Origin: Isoperla grammatica
Lineage: Eukaryota; Arthropoda; Insecta; Plecoptera; Perlodidae
Direction: 5' to 3'
Assembly: GCA_945910005.1 (NCBI GenBank)
Contig: CAMDTW010000411.1
Coordinates: forward strand, 1 to 64,000
Length of the DNA: 64,000 nucleotides
Part shown: positions 29,249-41,688 of the stretch, piece by piece
Layout: each line of letters begins with the position of its first letter
Numbering within the stretch: position 1 is the first letter of the stretch
The notes under the pieces: model-generated
The model's input: only the letters and a program-made list of their open reading frames with translations
Told to the model about the DNA's origin: nothing
The model's database searches: none
Made by a program: the position numbers and the translations under genes

Positions 29249-29717
29249 TCACTCTTCACTCTTCACTCTTGACTCTTCCCTCTTCACTCTTCCCTCTTCC
29301 CTCTTCCCTCTTCCCTCTTCCCTCTTCCCACTTCCCTCTTCCCTCTTCCCTCTTCGCTCTTCCCTCTTCCCTCTTCCCTCTTCCCTCTTCCCTCTTCCCT
29401 CTTCCCTCTTCACTCTTCATTCTTCACTCTTCGCTCTTCACTCTTCACTCTTCCCTCTTCACTCTTCACTCTTCACTCTTCACTCTTCACTCTTCACTCT
29501 TCACTCTTCACTCTTCACTCTTCACCCTTCACTCTTCACTCTTCACTCTTCACTCTTCACTCTTCACTCTTCACTCTTCACTCTTCACTCTTCACTCTTC
29601 ACTCTTCACTATTCACTCTTCACTCTTCACTCTTCACTCTTCACTCTCCAGTCTTCACTCTCACTCTTCACTCTTCACTCTCACTCTCACTGTCACTCTC
29701 ACTCTCACTCTCACTCC

Positions 29718-29759
<42 letters not shown>

Positions 29760-29952
29760 TCACTCTTCACTCTTCACTCTTCACTCTTCACTCTTCACTC
29801 TTCACTCTTCACTCTTCACTCTTCCCTCTTCCCTCTTCCCTCTTCCCTCTTCCCTCTTCACTCTTCACTCTTCACTCTTCACTCTTCACTCTTCACTCTT
29901 CACTCTTCACTCTTCACTCTTCACTCTTCACTCTTCACTCCACTCTCACTCA

Positions 29953-29988
<36 letters not shown>

Positions 29989-30203
29989 TCACTCTTCACT
30001 CTTCACTCTTGACTCTTCCCTCTTCACTCTTCCCTCTTCCCTCTTCTTTCTTCCCTCTTCCCTCTTCACTCTTCACTCTTCACTCTTCACTCTTCACTAT
30101 TCACTCTTCACTCTTCACTCTTCACTCTCCAGTCTTCACTCTCACTCTTCACTCTCACTCTCACTCTCACTCTCACTGTCACTGTCACTCTCACTCTCAC
30201 TCC

Positions 30204-30245
<42 letters not shown>

Positions 30246-30360
30246 TCACTCTTCAGTCTTCACTCTTCACTCTTCCCTCTTCCCTCTTCCCTCTTCCCTC
30301 TTCACTCTTCACTCTTCACTCTTCACTCTTCACTCTTCACTCTTCACTCTTCACTCTTCA

Positions 30361-30571
30361 CACACTCAAGCAAATATAAACAAGATAAGTAGTTTGTCTT
30401 TGTTTCAATAGGAATTCATAAAATATGTAAAAAGAACAAATATTCAACAACATTTATACTTGAATACAGAAGATAATTACTCAAGAACATCTGGTATCAA
30501 TCACAATGAATGAACATAGTCGGTGATGAGTTAAAGACACTTTTCCTGGGGGGAGGGGTTCCTCCTCACTG
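30361..30571 (+). repeat. Unique island, copy 1
   Basis: Non-satellite segment from CACACTCAAGCAAATA to GGGGAGGGGTTCCTCCTC, with four near-identical copies in the window. Copies 1 and 2 read AAAAAGAACAAATATTC where copies 3 and 4 read AAAAAGAAATAACAAATATT. No gene or structural RNA recognised. Confidence 0.95.
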
Positions 30572-33500
30572 TTCACTCTTCACTCTTCTTCACTCTTCAC
30601 TCTTCACTCTTCACTCTTCACTCTTCACTCTTCACTCTTCACTCTTCACTCTTCACTCTTCACTCGTCACTCGTCACTCGTCACTCGTCACTCGTCACTC
30701 TTCACTCTTCACTCTTCACTCGTCACTCGTCACTCGTCACTCGTCACTCGTCACTCGTCACTCGTCACTCGTCACTCGTCACTCGTCACTCGTCATTCGT
30801 CACTCGTCACTCGTCACTCGTCACTCGTCACTCGTCACTCGTCACTCGTCACTCTTCACTCTTCACTCTTCACTCTTCACTCTTCACTCTTCACTCTTCA
30901 CTCTTCACTCGTCACTCGTCACTCGTCACTCGTCACTCGTCACTCGTCACTCGTCACTCTTCACTCTTCACTCGTCACTCGTCACTCGTCACTCGTCACT
31001 CGTCACTCGTCACCCTTCACCCTTCACCCTTCACCCTTCACCCTTCACCCGACACCCGTCACTCTTCACTCTTCACTCGTCACCCTTCACCCTTCACCCG
31101 TCACCCGTCACCCGTCACTCTTCATTCGTCAATCGTCACTCGTCACTCGTCACCCGTCACTCTTCACCCGTCACTCTTCACTCTTCACCCTTCACCCTTC
31201 ACCCTTCACCCTTCACCCTTCACCCTTCACCCTTCACCCTTCACCCTTCACTCTTCACTCGTCACCCTTCACCCGTCACCCGTCACCCGTCACTCTTCAC
31301 TCTTCACTCGTCACTCGTCACTCGTCACCCGTTACCCGTCACTTTTCACCCTTCACCCTTCACCCTACACCCTTCACCCTTCACCCTTCACCCTTTACCC
31401 TTCACCCGTCACCCGTCACCCGTCACTCTTCACTCTTCACTCGTCACCCTTCACCCTTCACCCTTCACCCTTCACCCTTCACCCGTCACCCGTCACCCGT
31501 CACTCTTCACTCTTCACTCTTCACTCGTCACTCGTCACCCGTCACTCTTCACTCTTCACTCTTCACCCGTCACTCTTCACTCTTCACTCGTCACCCGTCA
31601 CTCGTCACTCGTCACTCGTCACTCGTCATCGTCACTCGACACTCGTCACTCGTCACTCGTCACTCGTCACCCTTCACCTTTCACCCATTTACCCTTCACC
31701 CTTCACCCTTCACTCGTCACCCTTCACCCTTCACTCGTCACTCGTCACTCGTCACTCGTCACTCTTCACTCGTCACTTGTCACTCTTCACTCTTCACTCG
31801 TCACCCTTCACTCTTCACTCGTCACCCTTCACCCTTCACCCTTTACCCTTCACCCTTCACCCTTCACCCTTCACCCTTCACTCTTCACGCTTCACTCTTC
31901 ACCCTTCACCCTTCACTCTTCACCCTTCACCCTTCACCCTTCACTCTTCACTCTTCACTCTTCATCTTCACTCTTCACTCTTCACTCTTCACTCTTCACT
32001 CTTCACTCTTCACTCTTCACTCTTCACTCTTCGATCTTCACTCTTCACTCTTCACTCTTCACTCTTCACTCTTCACTCTTCAGTCTTCAGTCTTCACTCT
32101 TCACTCTTCACTCTTCACTCGTCACTCGTCACTCGTCACTCTTCACTCTTCACTCTTCACTCTTCACTCTTCACTCTTCACTCTTCACTCTTCACTCTTC
32201 ACTCTTCACTCGTCACTCGTCACTCGTCACTCGTCACTCGTCACTCGTCACTCGTCACTCGTCACTCTTCACTCGTCACTCGTCACTCGTCACTCGTCAC
32301 TCGTCACTCGTCACCCTTCACCCTTCACCCTTCACCCTTCACCCTTCACCCGACACCCGTCACTCTTCACTCTTCACTCGTCACCCTTCACCCTTCACCC
32401 GTCACCCGTCACCCGTCACTCTTCACTCTTCATTCGTCACTCGTCACTCGTCACTCGTCACCCGTCACCCGTCACTCTTCACCCGTCACTCTTCACTCTT
32501 CACCCTTTACCCTTCACCCTTCACCCTTCACCCTTCACCCTTCACCCTTCACCCTTCACCCTTCACTCTTCACTCGTCACCCTTCACCCGTCACCCGTCA
32601 CCCGTCACTCTTCACTCTTCACTCGTCACTCGTCACTCGTCACCCGTCACCCGTCACTCTTCACCCTTCACCCTTCACCCTTCACCCTTCACCCTTCACC
32701 CGTCACCCGTCACCCGTCACCCGTCACCCGTCACTCTTCACTCTTATCTCGTCACCCTTCACCCTTCACCCTTCACCCTTCACCCTTCACCCGTCACCCG
32801 TCACCCGTCACTCTTCATTCTTCACTCGTCACTCGTCACTCGTCACTCGTCACTCGTCACTCGTCACTGGTCACCCTTCACCTTTCACCCTTCACCCTTC
32901 ACCCTTCACCCTTCACTCGTCACCCTTCACCCTTCACTCGTCACTCGTCACTCGTCACTCGTCACTAATCACTCGTCACCCGTCACCCTTCACCCGTCAC
33001 CCTTCACCCTTCACCCTTCACCCTTCACCCTTCACCCTTCACCCTTCACCCTTCACCCTTCACTCTTCACTCTTCACTCTTCACTCTTCACTCTTCACTC
33101 TTCACTCTTCACTCTTCACTCTTCACTCTTCACTCTTCACTCTTCACTCTTCACCCTTCACTCTTCACTCTTCACTCTTCACTCTTCACTCTTCACTCGT
33201 CACTCGTCACTCGTCACTCGTCACTCGTCACCCGTTACCCTTCACCCTTCACCCTTCACCCTTCACCCTTCACTCTTTACCCTTCACTCTTTACCCTTCA
33301 CTCTTTACCCTCCACTCTTTACCCTTCACTCTTTCCCCTTCACCCTTCACCCTTCACCCTTCACCCTTCACCCTTCACCCTTCACTCTTCACTCTTCACT
33401 CTTCACCCTTCTCCCTTAACTCTTCACCCTTCACCCTTCACTCTTCACTCTTCACTCTTCACTCTTCACTCTTCACTCTTCACTCTTCACTCGTCACTCG

Positions 33501-33583
33501 TCACTCGTCACTCGTCACCCGTCACTCTTCACCCGTCACTCTTAACTCTTCACTCGTCACTCATCACTCGTCACCCGTCACCC

Positions 33584-33780
33584 TTTACCCTTTACCCTTT
33601 ACCCTTTACCCTTTACCCTTTACCCTTTACCCTTTACCCTTAACCCTTTACCCTTTACCCTTTACCCTTTACCCTTTACCCGTTACCCTTTACCCTTTAC
33701 CCTTTACCCTTTACCCTTTACCCTTTACCCTTTACCCTTTACCCTTTACCCTTTACCCTTTACCCTTTACCCTTTACCCT
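33584..33780 (+). repeat. TTTACCC block 2
   Basis: About 28 heptamers with single CTTAACCC and GTTACCC variants, as in blocks 4, 5 and 6. Confidence 0.95.
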
Positions 33781-34504
33781 TCACCCTTCACCCTTCACCC
33801 TTCACCCTTCACCCTTCACTCGTCACTCGTCACTCGTCACTCGTCACTCGTCACTCGTCACTCGTCACTTGTCACTCGTCACTCTTCCCTCTTCACTCGT
33901 CACCCTTCACCCTTCACCCTTCACCCGTCACCCGTCACCCTTCACCCGTCACCCGTCACCCTTCACCCGTCACCCTTCACCCTTCACCCTTCACCCTTCA
34001 CCCTTCACCCTTCACCCTTCACCCTTCACTCTTCACTCTTCACTCTTCACTCTTCACTCTTCACTCTTCACTCTTCACTCTTCACTCTTCACTCTTCACT
34101 CTTCACTCTTCACTCTTCACTCTTCACTCTTCACTCTTCACTCTTCACTCTTCACTCTTCACCCTTCACTCTTCACTCTTCACTCTTCACTCGTCACTCG
34201 TCACTCGTCACTCGTCACTCGTCACTCGTCACTCGTCACCCTTCACCCTTCACCCTTCACCCTTCACTCTTAACCCTTCACTCTTTACCCTTCACTCTTT
34301 ACCCTTCACTCTTTACCCTTCACTCTTTACCCTTCACCCTTCACCCTTCACCCTTCACCCTTCACCCTTCACCCTTCACCCTTCACCCTTCACCCTTCAC
34401 CCTTCACCCTTCACCCTTCACCCTTCACTCTTCACCCTTCACTCTTCACTCTTCACTCTTCACTCGTCACCCTTCACTCTTCACCCTTCACTCTTCACTC
34501 TTCA

Positions 34505-37093
34505 CTCAGTCACTCGGTCACTTAGCCACTCGGTCACTCAGTCACACACCTCCATAGAACTGTCCGTGTTCCTCCCTGCAGTCTCGACCTCAGTGCGTGT
34601 CCAGCCACTCAGCCACTCAGTCACTCGGTCACTCAGTCACTCGGTCACTCAGTCACTCGGTCACTCAATCACACACCTTCATAGAACTGTCCGTGTTCCT
34701 CCCTGCAGTCTCGACCTCAGTGCGTGTCCAGCCACTCAGCCACTCAGTCACTCGGTCACTCAGTCACTCGGTCACTCGGTCATCGGTCACTCAGTCACAC
34801 ACCTCCATAGAACTGTCCGTGTTCCTCCCTGCAGTCTCGACCTCAGTGCGTGTTCAGCCACTCAGCCACTCAGCCACTCAGTCACTCAGCCACTCAGCCA
34901 CTCAGCCATTCATCCACTTAGTCACTCAGACACTCGGTCACTCAGTCACACACCTCCATAGAACTGTCCGTGTTCCTCCCTGCAGTCTCGACCTCAGTGC
35001 GTGTCCAGCCACTCAGCCACTCAGTCACTCGGTCACTCAGTCACTCGGTCACTCAGTCACTCGGTCACTCAGTCACACATCTCCATAGAACTGTCCGTGT
35101 TCCTCCCTGCAGTCTCGACCTCAGTGCGTGTCCAGCCACTCAGCCACTCAGTCACTCGGTCACTCAGTCACTCGGTCACTCAGTCACTCGGTCACTCAGT
35201 CACTCGGTCACCCAGTCACACACCTCCATAGAACTGTCCGTGTTCCTCCCTGCAGTCTCGACCTCAGTGCGTGTCCAGCCACTCAGCCACTCAGTCATTC
35301 GGTCACTCAGTCACTCGGTCACTCGGTCACTCAGCCACTCAGCCACTCAGTCACTCAGCCACTCGGTCACTCAGTCACTCGGTCACTCAGTCACTCGGTC
35401 ACTCAGTCACTCGGTCACCCAGTCACACACCTCCATAGAACTGTCCGTGTTCCTCCCTGCAGTCTCGACCTCAGTGCGTGTCCAGCCACTCAGCCACTCA
35501 GTCACTCGGTCACTCAGTCACTCGGTCACTCGGTCATCGGTCACTCAGTCACACACCTCCATAGAACTGTCCGTGTTCCTCCCTGCAGTCTCGACCTCAG
35601 TGCGTGTCCAGCCACTCAGCCACTCAGTCACTCGGTCACTCAGTCACTCGGTCACTCAGCCACTCAGTCACTCGGTCACTCGGTCACTCGGTCACTCAGT
35701 CACTCGGTCACTCAGTCACTCGGTCACTCAGTCACTCGGTCACTCAGTCACTCGGTCACTCAGTCACACACCTCCATAGAACTGTCCGTGTTCCTCCCTG
35801 CAGTCTCGACCTCAGTGCGTGTCCAGCCACTCAGCCACTCGGTCACTCAGTCACTCAGTCACTTGGTCACTCAGTCACTCAGTCACTCGGTCACTCAGTC
35901 ACACATCTCCATAGAACTGTCCGTGTTCCTCCCTGCAGTCTCGACCTCAGTGCGTGTCCAGCCACTCAGCCACTCAGTCACTCGGTCACTCAGTCACTCG
36001 GTCACTCAGTCACTCGGTCACTCAGTCACTCGGTCACCCAGTCACACACCTCCATAGAACTGTCCGTGTTACTCCCTGCAGTCTCGACCTCAGTGCGTGT
36101 CCAGCCACTCAGCAACTCAGTCACTCGGTCACTCAGTCACTCGGTCACTCAGTCACTCAGTCACTCAATCACACACCTCCATAGAACTGTCCGTGTTCCT
36201 CCCTGCAGTCTCGACCTCAGTGCGTGTCCAGCCACTCAGCCACTCAGTCACTCGGTCACTCAGTCACTCGGTCACTCAGCCACTCAGCCACTCAGTCACT
36301 CGGTCACTCGGTCACTCAGTCACACACCTTAAGGAACTGTCCGTGTTCCTCCCTGCAGTCTCGACCTCAGTGCGTGTCCAGCCACTCAGCCACTCAGTCA
36401 CTCGGCCACTCAGTCACTCGGTCACTCAGCCACTCAGTCACTCAGTCACACACCTCCATAGAACTGTCCGTGTTCCTCCCTGCAGTCTCAACCTCAGTGC
36501 GTGTCCAGCCACTCAGCCACTCAGTCACTCAGCCACTCAGTCACTCGGTCACTCAGTCACTCGGTCACTCAGTCACTCGGTCACTCAGTCACACACCTCC
36601 ATAGAACTCTCCGTGTTCCTCCCTGCAGTCTCGACCTCAGTGCGTGTCCAGCCACTCAGCCACTCAGCCACTCAGTCACTCAGTCACTCAGTCACTTAGT
36701 CACTCGGTCACTCAGTCACACACCTCCATAGAACTGTCCGTGTTCCTCCCTGCAGTCTCGACCTCAGTGCGTGTCCAGCCACTCAGCCACTCAGTCACTC
36801 GGTCACTCGGTCACTCAGTCACTCGGTCACTCGGTCACTCGGTCACTAAGTCACACACCTCCATAGAACTGTCCGTGTTCCTCCCTGCAGTCTCGACCTC
36901 AGTGCGTGTCCAGCCACTCAGCCACTCAGTCACTCGGTCACTCAGTCACTTGTCACTCGGTCACTCCGTCACTCGGTCACTCAGTCACACACCTCCATAG
37001 AACTGTCCGTGTTCCTCCCTGCAGTCTCGACCTCAGTGCGTGTCCAGCAACTCAGCCACTCAGTCAATCGGTCACTCAGCCACTCAGTCACTC
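34505..37093 (+). repeat. Octamer array with 18 conserved cassettes
   Basis: Octamers TCACTCAG and TCACTCGG, often alternating, separate 18 copies of a cassette of about 65 bp running from CACACACCTCCATAGAACTG through CCTGCAGTCTCGACCTCAG to GTGCGTGTCCAGCCACTCAG. Mean spacing is about 144 bp and varies with octamer number. Variants: GTTACTCCC (copy 11), CCTTAAGGAAC (copy 13), AACTCTCC (copy 15). The octamer is the GTCACTC heptamer plus one base. Confidence 0.95.
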
Positions 37094-38432
37094 ACCCTTC
37101 ACTCGTCACTCGTCACTCGTCACTCGTCACTAATCACTCGTCACTCGTCACTCTTCACTCGTCACTTGTCACTCTTCACTCTTCACTCGTCACCCTTCAC
37201 TCTTCACTCGTCACCCTTCACCCTTCACCCTTCACCCTTCACCCTTCACCCTTCACCCTTCACCCTTCACCCTTCACTCTTCACGCTTCACTCTTCACCC
37301 TTCACCCTTCACTCTTCACCCTTCACCCTTCACCCTTCACTCTTCACTCTTCACTCTTCACTCTTCACTCTTCACTCTTCACTCTTCCCTCTTCACTCTT
37401 CGATCTTCACTCTTCACTCTTCACTCTTCACTCTTCACTCTTCACTCTTCAGTCTTCACTCTTCACTCTTCACTCTTCACTCTTCACTCGTCACTCGTCA
37501 CTCGTCACTCGTCACTCGTCACTCGTCACTCTTCACTCTTCACTCTTCACTCTTCACTCTTCACTCTTCACTCTTCACTCTTCACTCTTCACTCTTCACT
37601 CTTCACTCTTCACTCTTCACTCTTCACTCGTCACCCTTCACCCTTCACCCTTCACCCGTCACTCGTCACCCTTCACCCTTCACCCGTCACCCGTCACCCG
37701 TCACTCTTCACTCTTCACTCGTCACTCGTCACTCGTCACCCGTCACCCGTCACTCTTCACCCGTCACTCTTAACTCTTCACTCGTCACTCGTCACTCGTC
37801 ACCCGTCACCCTTTACCCTTTACCCTTTACCCTTTACCCTTTACCCTTTACCCTTTACCCTTTACCCTTTACCCTTTACCCTTTACCCTTTACCCTTTAC
37901 CCTTTACCCTTTACCCTTTACCCTTTACCCTTTACCCTTTACCCTTTACCCGTTACCCTTTACCCTTTACCCTTTACCCTTTACCCTTTACCCTTTACCC
38001 TTTACCCTTTACCCTTTACCCTTTACCCTTTACCCTTTACCCTTCACCCTTCACCCTTCACCCTTCACTCGTCACTCGTCACTCGTCACTCGTCACTCGT
38101 CACTCGTCACTCGTCACTCGTCACTCGTCACTCGTCACTCGTCAATCGTCACTCGTCACTCGTCACTCGTCACTCGTCACTCGTCACTCTTCCCTCTTCA
38201 CTCGTCACCCTTCACCCTTCACCCTTCACCCGTCACCCGTCACCCTTCACCCGTCACCCGTCACCCTTCACCCGTCACCCTTCACCCTTCACCCTTCACC
38301 CTTCACCCTTCACCCTTCACCCTTCACCCTTCACTCTTCACTCTTCACTCTTCACTCTTCACTCTTCACTCTTCACTCTTCACTCTTCACTCTTCACTCT
38401 TCACTCTTCACTCTTCACTCTTCACCCTTCAC
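37094..38432 (+). repeat. Heptamer satellite between octamer array and minisatellite
   Basis: Same monomers as array A, with TTTACCC block 3 at 37812-38042, the longest of the six. Confidence 0.95.
37812..38042 (+). repeat. TTTACCC block 3
   Basis: About 33 heptamers with one GTTACCC. Unlike blocks 2 and 4-6 it has no CTTAACCC variant, which groups it with block 1. Confidence 0.95.
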
Positions 38433-39519
38433 TCCCCATGTAGCACACGATTTTGACCATAGCCTGGGCCATGTAAGGCACACACCTGGCTGCCATGCGT
38501 CTGGCAAACTGTGCATGGGCATCATCTGGCCCAGATAAGGCTAGCCATGCAACTTTATATTCATGACTAGCATAAGAGGGCCATATCCCAGCCACACATG
38601 GCCAGCCATGACTTGGCAAACATCTGGCTAGCCATGCGTGGCCCGGATGCGTCTTACCCTAGTTCAGCGGTATGTGGCACGACAGATGCCAGCCTTGTCC
38701 TTTCCACTCATGGCCAGCCATGACTTGGCAAACGACTGGCTAGCCATGCGTGGCCCGGATGCGTCTTACCCTAGCTCAGCGGTATGTGGCATGACAGATG
38801 CCAGCCTTGTCCTTTCCACTCATGGCCAGCCATGACTTGGCAAACAACCGGCTAGCCATGCGTGGCCCGGATGCGTCTTACCCTAGCTCAGCAGTATGTG
38901 GCATGACAGATGCCAGCCTTGTCCTTTCCACTCATGGCCAGCCATGACTTGGCAAACAACTGGCTAGCCATGCGTGGCCCAGATCAGTCTTACCCTAGCT
39001 TAGCGGTATGAGGCATGACAGATGCCAGCCTTGTCCTTTCCACTCATGGCCAGCCATGACTTGGCAAACGACTGGCTAGCCATGCGAGGCCCGGATGCGT
39101 CTCACCCTAGCTCAGCGGTATGTGGCATGACAGATGCCAGCCTTGTCCTTTCCACTCATGGCCAGCCATGACTTGGCAAACAACCGGCTAGCCATGCGTG
39201 GCCCGGATGCGTCTTACCCTAGCTCAGCAGTATGTGGCATGACAGATGCCAGCCTTGTCCTTTCCACTCATGGCCAGCCATGACTTGGCAAACATCTGGC
39301 TAGCCATGCGTGGCCCAGATGAGTCTTACCCTAGCTCAGCGGTATGTGGCATGACAGATACCAGCCTTGTTATTTCCACTCATGGCCAGCCATAACTTGG
39401 CAAACAACTGGCTAGCCATACGTGGGCCGGATGCGTCTTACCCTAGCTCAGCGGTATGTGGCACGACGGATACTAGCCATGTCCTTTCCACACACGGCTA
39501 GCCATGACTTGGCAAACAA
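38433..39519 (+). repeat. 112-bp minisatellite
   Basis: Eight regular units start at 38601, 38713, 38825, 38937, 39049, 39161, 39273 and 39385 at the GCCAGCCATGACTTGGCAAA word, with a ninth, truncated one at 39497. The first ~165 bp are degenerate copies of the same words (GGCTAGCCATGCGTGG, TGTGGCATGACAGATGCC). It is cut at 39519 and a short piece resumes at 40910. Confidence 0.93.
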
Positions 39520-40909
39520 CTGTTTTCAGTTTTCAGTTTTCCTCAATCTTCTTGGTTCAGTTTGATAGCAACTTTCAATTTAATGTTCTTGGATCAAGAT
39601 TTTCAAGACCATCTGATTTTCAAGATTCGAAGAGAAGATAGAAGGCGTATGTGGCTTCTCGGGTTGCTTTTACGTGAATGTTTTGTTCTTCCCAGATTGC
39701 AGTTCCGGCTTTTTTTCGTTTTCTCTTTTCTATATAATTTTTTTCCTTCCATGTTTCGCCTTCATATTAATCTAATTTGTTTGTATTTTTTTTATGTATA
39801 TAATGTTTTTTACTTGATTTGCTTTGTTTAATTTTAATATTTAATTTTTTTTTAAATTTTTTTTTTATTATTTTTTCCATACATATACATTTTTCACAAG
39901 CATGGGCATGGCACTGCTGAGATGTCTCCATGCACATAATGCAAAATTGTGGGTGGATGGAGACATCTGATTATTATGGATTATACTGTGATAGTGTCTA
40001 AGTCAGTGGTACTCTTACTTTTTTCCTGGAGGGCCACTTTTCCAAAAATCCAAGTAAAGCGTAACTAGGAATTATTTGGGGGGGGGGGGGGGGGGGTTAA
40101 CAGGGAAAAGTGAGGCATGGCAAAGCCCCAGCCGCCTGAGGTCTTTTCGCCGAAGGCGCAAAATTTGTTCGACTATTATAGATATTTCGTGCTTTTTCGA
40201 GTCAAAGCGTAAAACTCGAAGCATTACCCATTTTATATTACGTTACGTTAGAGGTAACAAATACCAAGTAAAGTTTAGTTGGTTTGCGATATATCATAAT
40301 TCATCACGAATACAATATTATTATCATATATAGGCCTACAGCAAACAAATAGTCATTTAAAATAGTAAAATATATTAATGAAAACACAAAAGCTCTGGAC
40401 CGCAAAATTGTTAATGGAGGGCCGCAGTTTGAGTACCGCTGGTCTTAGTCATAACACACTTATAATAATTAATCTAAGTACAGGTTAAAACACCACTGAG
40501 AACAAGAATTTAACAGTGGTTGCATTTGATTTATAACTATAACTCCCTTGGTAGGGCAAGAGCTAATATGGTCTATGTATAATTTCGTTTTAGTTTTACT
40601 TGTATCAACTAAAATACTAAGGGAAGGCTATTTTCTTTGATTTGCACAAATATATTTTCTCACGTTATGTAATATAATGTAACATGAAAGAAACGTTATT
40701 ACAATTTATTTACTCATTTCATTTTATTTGTCATAATTTTATATATTGTGCAGTAGTTCGTTTTGTTTTGTTTTTTCTTATACTTTTTATGATTTCATTA
40801 CTATTAATTGTTCGCATAGTTCTGTTTATTGTCCTCCTTTGTAAATCAGTTTTTATAACTGAATAGGATAGACATTAAATAAATAAAGTAATAACTAAAT
40901 AGGCTAAAT
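39520..40909. other. Insertion splitting the 112-bp minisatellite
   Basis: About 1.39 kb of AT-rich DNA between minisatellite pieces (…GGCAAACAACTG / AACTGGCTAGCC…). It has no gene I can support. It holds a hairpin at 39920-39968 (AGATGTCTCCATGCAC and its imperfect inverse) and the hAT-like MITE. ACTG is shared at both junctions, which could be a target duplication. Confidence 0.65.
40004..40441. mobile_element. hAT-type non-autonomous element (MITE)
   Basis: 438 bp. The termini CAGTGGTACTC and GAGTACCGCTG are inverted, continuing into GGAGGGCCAC / GGAGGGCCGC. Flanking 8-bp duplications are GTCTAAGT (39996-40003) and GTCTTAGT (40442-40449), with one mismatch. CAGNGGTNCTC-type ends and an 8-bp duplication are hAT hallmarks. 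The inside has a 22-G run and no transposase. Confidence 0.82.
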
Positions 40910-40950
40910 AAACTGGCTAGCCGTACGTGGGCCGGATGCGTCTTACTTAC
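40910..40950 (+). repeat. 112-bp minisatellite, resumed fragment
   Basis: AACTGGCTAGCCGTACGTGG then GCCGGATGCGTCTTAC, the next part of the 112-bp unit, followed by unrelated sequence. Confidence 0.85.
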
Positions 40951-41008
40951 TAACGAATTTCAATGGTCGTGGATATATATTGGGTTGAATTCTTCCGCTG
41001 CTCAATCA

Positions 41009-41090
41009 TCTCCGTGGCGCGTTGGTCAAGGTGGTTACTTTCAGATGCAGCGTTCCAGTTTGGCCGAGTTCAAATCCCGAAATGTACTTG
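41009..41090 (+). other. tRNA-derived SINE head
   Basis: CTCCGTGGCGCGTTGGTCAA resembles a tRNA box A region, and GAGTTCAAATCCC is a box B, with ~40 bases between. This spacing and the diverged stems fit a tRNA-derived SINE promoter rather than a working tRNA. The 3' part of the element is not delimited. Confidence 0.6.
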
Positions 41091-41259
41091 TAGATTTGTA
41101 TGTCTTTATAATTGCTTCAAATTAATGTATGATGTGCTTCTGTTTACAGGCTATGATTTGATATAGTTTAAACTTCTAATTGAATAGTATCTCCGTAATA
41201 ATAAATTAATTGTCATATCGTAGCTTCGATATCTTTTTTAATTCCTAGATGGCGTTACA

Positions 41260-41688
41260 TGCGGCCAGCGAGGTTTTCATCCGGCTGGCCATGTCTCTGC
41301 CTTGTAAGGCCCAGACGCATGGCCCATACGTGGGGTCACTGCCAAAAACAAGTCCCTGCCACACTTGGCTGGCCAGATGCGAGACTGACGTTTTCATCCG
41401 GCTGGCCATGTCTCTGCCTTGTAAGGCCCAGACGCATGGCCCATACGTGGGGTCACTGCCAAAAACAAGTCCCTGCCACACTTGGCTGGCCAGATGCGAG
41501 ACTGACGTTTTCATCTGGCTGGCCATGTCTCTGCCTTGTAAGGCACAGACGCATGGCCCATTCGTGGGGTCACTGCCAAAAACATGTCATTGCCACACTT
41601 GGCTGGCCATATGTGGCACGTGCGTTTTCGTCTGGCTGGCCATACGTGGGCCTTGTAATGCCCATGCGGAAGTGTTATGTGGGTCTTC
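41260..41688 (+). repeat. 117-bp minisatellite
   Basis: Units start at GTTTTCAT/GTTTTCGT at 41273, 41390, 41507 and 41624 (partial). It shares words with the 112-bp family (GGCTGGCCATACGTGGG against GGCTAGCCATGCGTGGC), so the two may have a common origin. Open frames here are repeat artefacts. Confidence 0.92.

Larger units (their letters stand above)
26862..34504 (+). repeat. Heptamer satellite array A
   Basis: Blocks of 7-bp monomers: TTCACTC, GTCACTC, TTCACCC, GTCACCC, TTTACCC and TTCCCTC. Hexamer TCTCAC blocks (for example 29655-29758 and 30127-30243) also occur. Monomers are grouped by variant and the block order recurs elsewhere. The plus strand has no stop codon in any phase of these monomers, while the minus strand has TGA or TAA in all of them, so the long plus-strand frames have no coding meaning. 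A 211-bp unique island lies at 30361-30571. Confidence 0.97.

Noticed and set aside
34505..37093. CRISPR-like array (conserved repeats with spacers)
   Set aside because: Spacers are octamer repeats rather than unique sequence, the repeat is ~65 bp and the DNA is animal. It is a complex satellite.
26789..38443. Very long open frames encoding (HSSLFTL)n-type proteins of 500-1185 residues
   Set aside because: The 7-bp monomers contain no stop codon on the plus strand in any phase, so all three frames stay open by composition. The same holds for 41259-64000. Translated heptads only reflect the repeat, and there is no start context or domain.
39562..40866. Short AT-rich ORFs inside the insertion
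   Set aside because: Low-complexity Phe/Leu-rich translations with no motif; expected by chance in AT-rich DNA.
41249..41660. Plus- and minus-strand ORFs across the 117-bp minisatellite
   Set aside because: 117 is divisible by three, so any open unit repeats. The frames then run into satellite, with no domain.
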